Below are positions 59,537-59,708 of a DNA stretch of 59,708 bases, piece by piece. Within the stretch, counting starts at the first letter, position 1. Each line of letters starts with the position of its first letter. The notes under the pieces are model-generated. The model had not been told where the DNA came from, made no database searches, and saw nothing but the letters and a program-made list of their open reading frames with translations. The position numbers and the translations under genes were made by a program. This stretch comes from Syntrophobacteraceae bacterium. Its GTDB lineage: Bacteria; Desulfobacterota; Syntrophobacteria; Syntrophobacterales; Syntrophobacteraceae. The DNA lies in assembly GCA_025454175.1 (NCBI GenBank), contig JALOOX010000010.1, forward strand, positions 1-59,708, given 5' to 3'.

Positions 59537-59580
59537 GTTGCGTCCCGGCCAACTCATACGGTAGTTGCGTCCCGGCCAAC
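59537..59580 (+). repeat. Two 17-bp direct repeats GTTGCGTCCCGGCCAAC
   Basis: The copies lie at 59537-59553 and 59564-59580, 10 bases apart. Each is preceded by GGTAG within a few bases, so the repeat unit is about 25-30 bases. Only two units are seen, so this is not a CRISPR array. The remaining 128 bases to the window edge hold no recognised gene; a GACACA...TGTGTC inverted repeat lies at about 59664-59698. Confidence 0.6.
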
Positions 59581-59708
59581 CCCTTCAACCAGGAACCGGT
59601 AATTTTTCGGGATCATCGTTGATTAGCGTGAGGGTGACTCCCTCTCCACCCTTCGGCTGACAGTTAGACACACTTGACCCCGTGGCTGATATGTGTCATA
59701 GTCGGGGC

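Noticed and set aside
59537..59580. Possible CRISPR-like repeat pair at the right edge
   Set aside because: Only two units, a 10-base spacer and no cas genes in the window.

Overview
The window is GC-rich chromosomal DNA, most likely from a Desulfobacterota (former Deltaproteobacteria) anaerobe related to sulfate-reducing or syntrophic bacteria. This is inferred from gene content: a Tat-exported ferredoxin/NrfD/multihaem cytochrome c respiratory operon, two PAS- or GAF-linked sigma-54 activators, an LpxC gene (Gram-negative outer membrane) and a nadE-glnB-glnD-glnA nitrogen cluster with sigma-54 promoters. No rRNA, tRNA or CRISPR array was seen, so the taxonomy is inference only.

Region 1 (about 548-23369, all minus strand) is a long run of co-directed, often overlapping genes encoding an extracellular contractile injection system (eCIS). 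In transcription order they are: sheath, inner tube, a zinc-knuckle protein, a disordered protein, the DUF4255/Pvc16 tail terminator, an AAA+ ATPase, a small protein, a CIS_tube protein, a LysM protein, gp27-like hub, gp5-like spike, gp25, two large baseplate proteins, a P2 gpI-like protein, a 1503-residue DUF6519/propeller/coiled-coil protein and finally a DUF4157 (HExxH) protein that is the best cargo candidate. The tube-cap and spike functions that are single fused proteins in Afp/PVC are each split over two genes. I could recognise no tape-measure, PAAR or classical tail-fibre gene.

Region 2 (24061-33865) holds an iron-sulfur flavoprotein-like gene, a stand-alone ACT-domain protein, and a PAS-sigma-54 activator divergent from a Fe-S/NrfD/13-haem cytochrome operon. 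Between the last two lie a perfect 22-bp palindrome and a canonical -24/-12 promoter. A CoA-disulfide (persulfide) reductase with a rhodanese tail follows; its stop codon lies inside the end of a decayed IS4-type element with 20/21 matching terminal inverted repeats.

Region 3 (36258-51778) is mostly housekeeping: lpxC, a threonine synthase, a gamma-carbonic anhydrase, a NifA-like activator, nadE, glnB, glnD, glnA, small ORFs with terminators, a phosphomannomutase/phosphoglucomutase and a HU protein. Region 4 (51988-59298) carries a UDP-sugar dehydrogenase, a decayed SDR/DUF2867 gene, hisF and hisH, a GlnD paralogue whose nucleotidyltransferase motif is destroyed, and an ECHDC3-like crotonase lacking both usual catalytic glutamates.

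Gene-poor stretches are peppered with short dispersed repeats. They include a composite repeat present in at least four or five copies in both orientations, and CTCGAG-centred palindromes.
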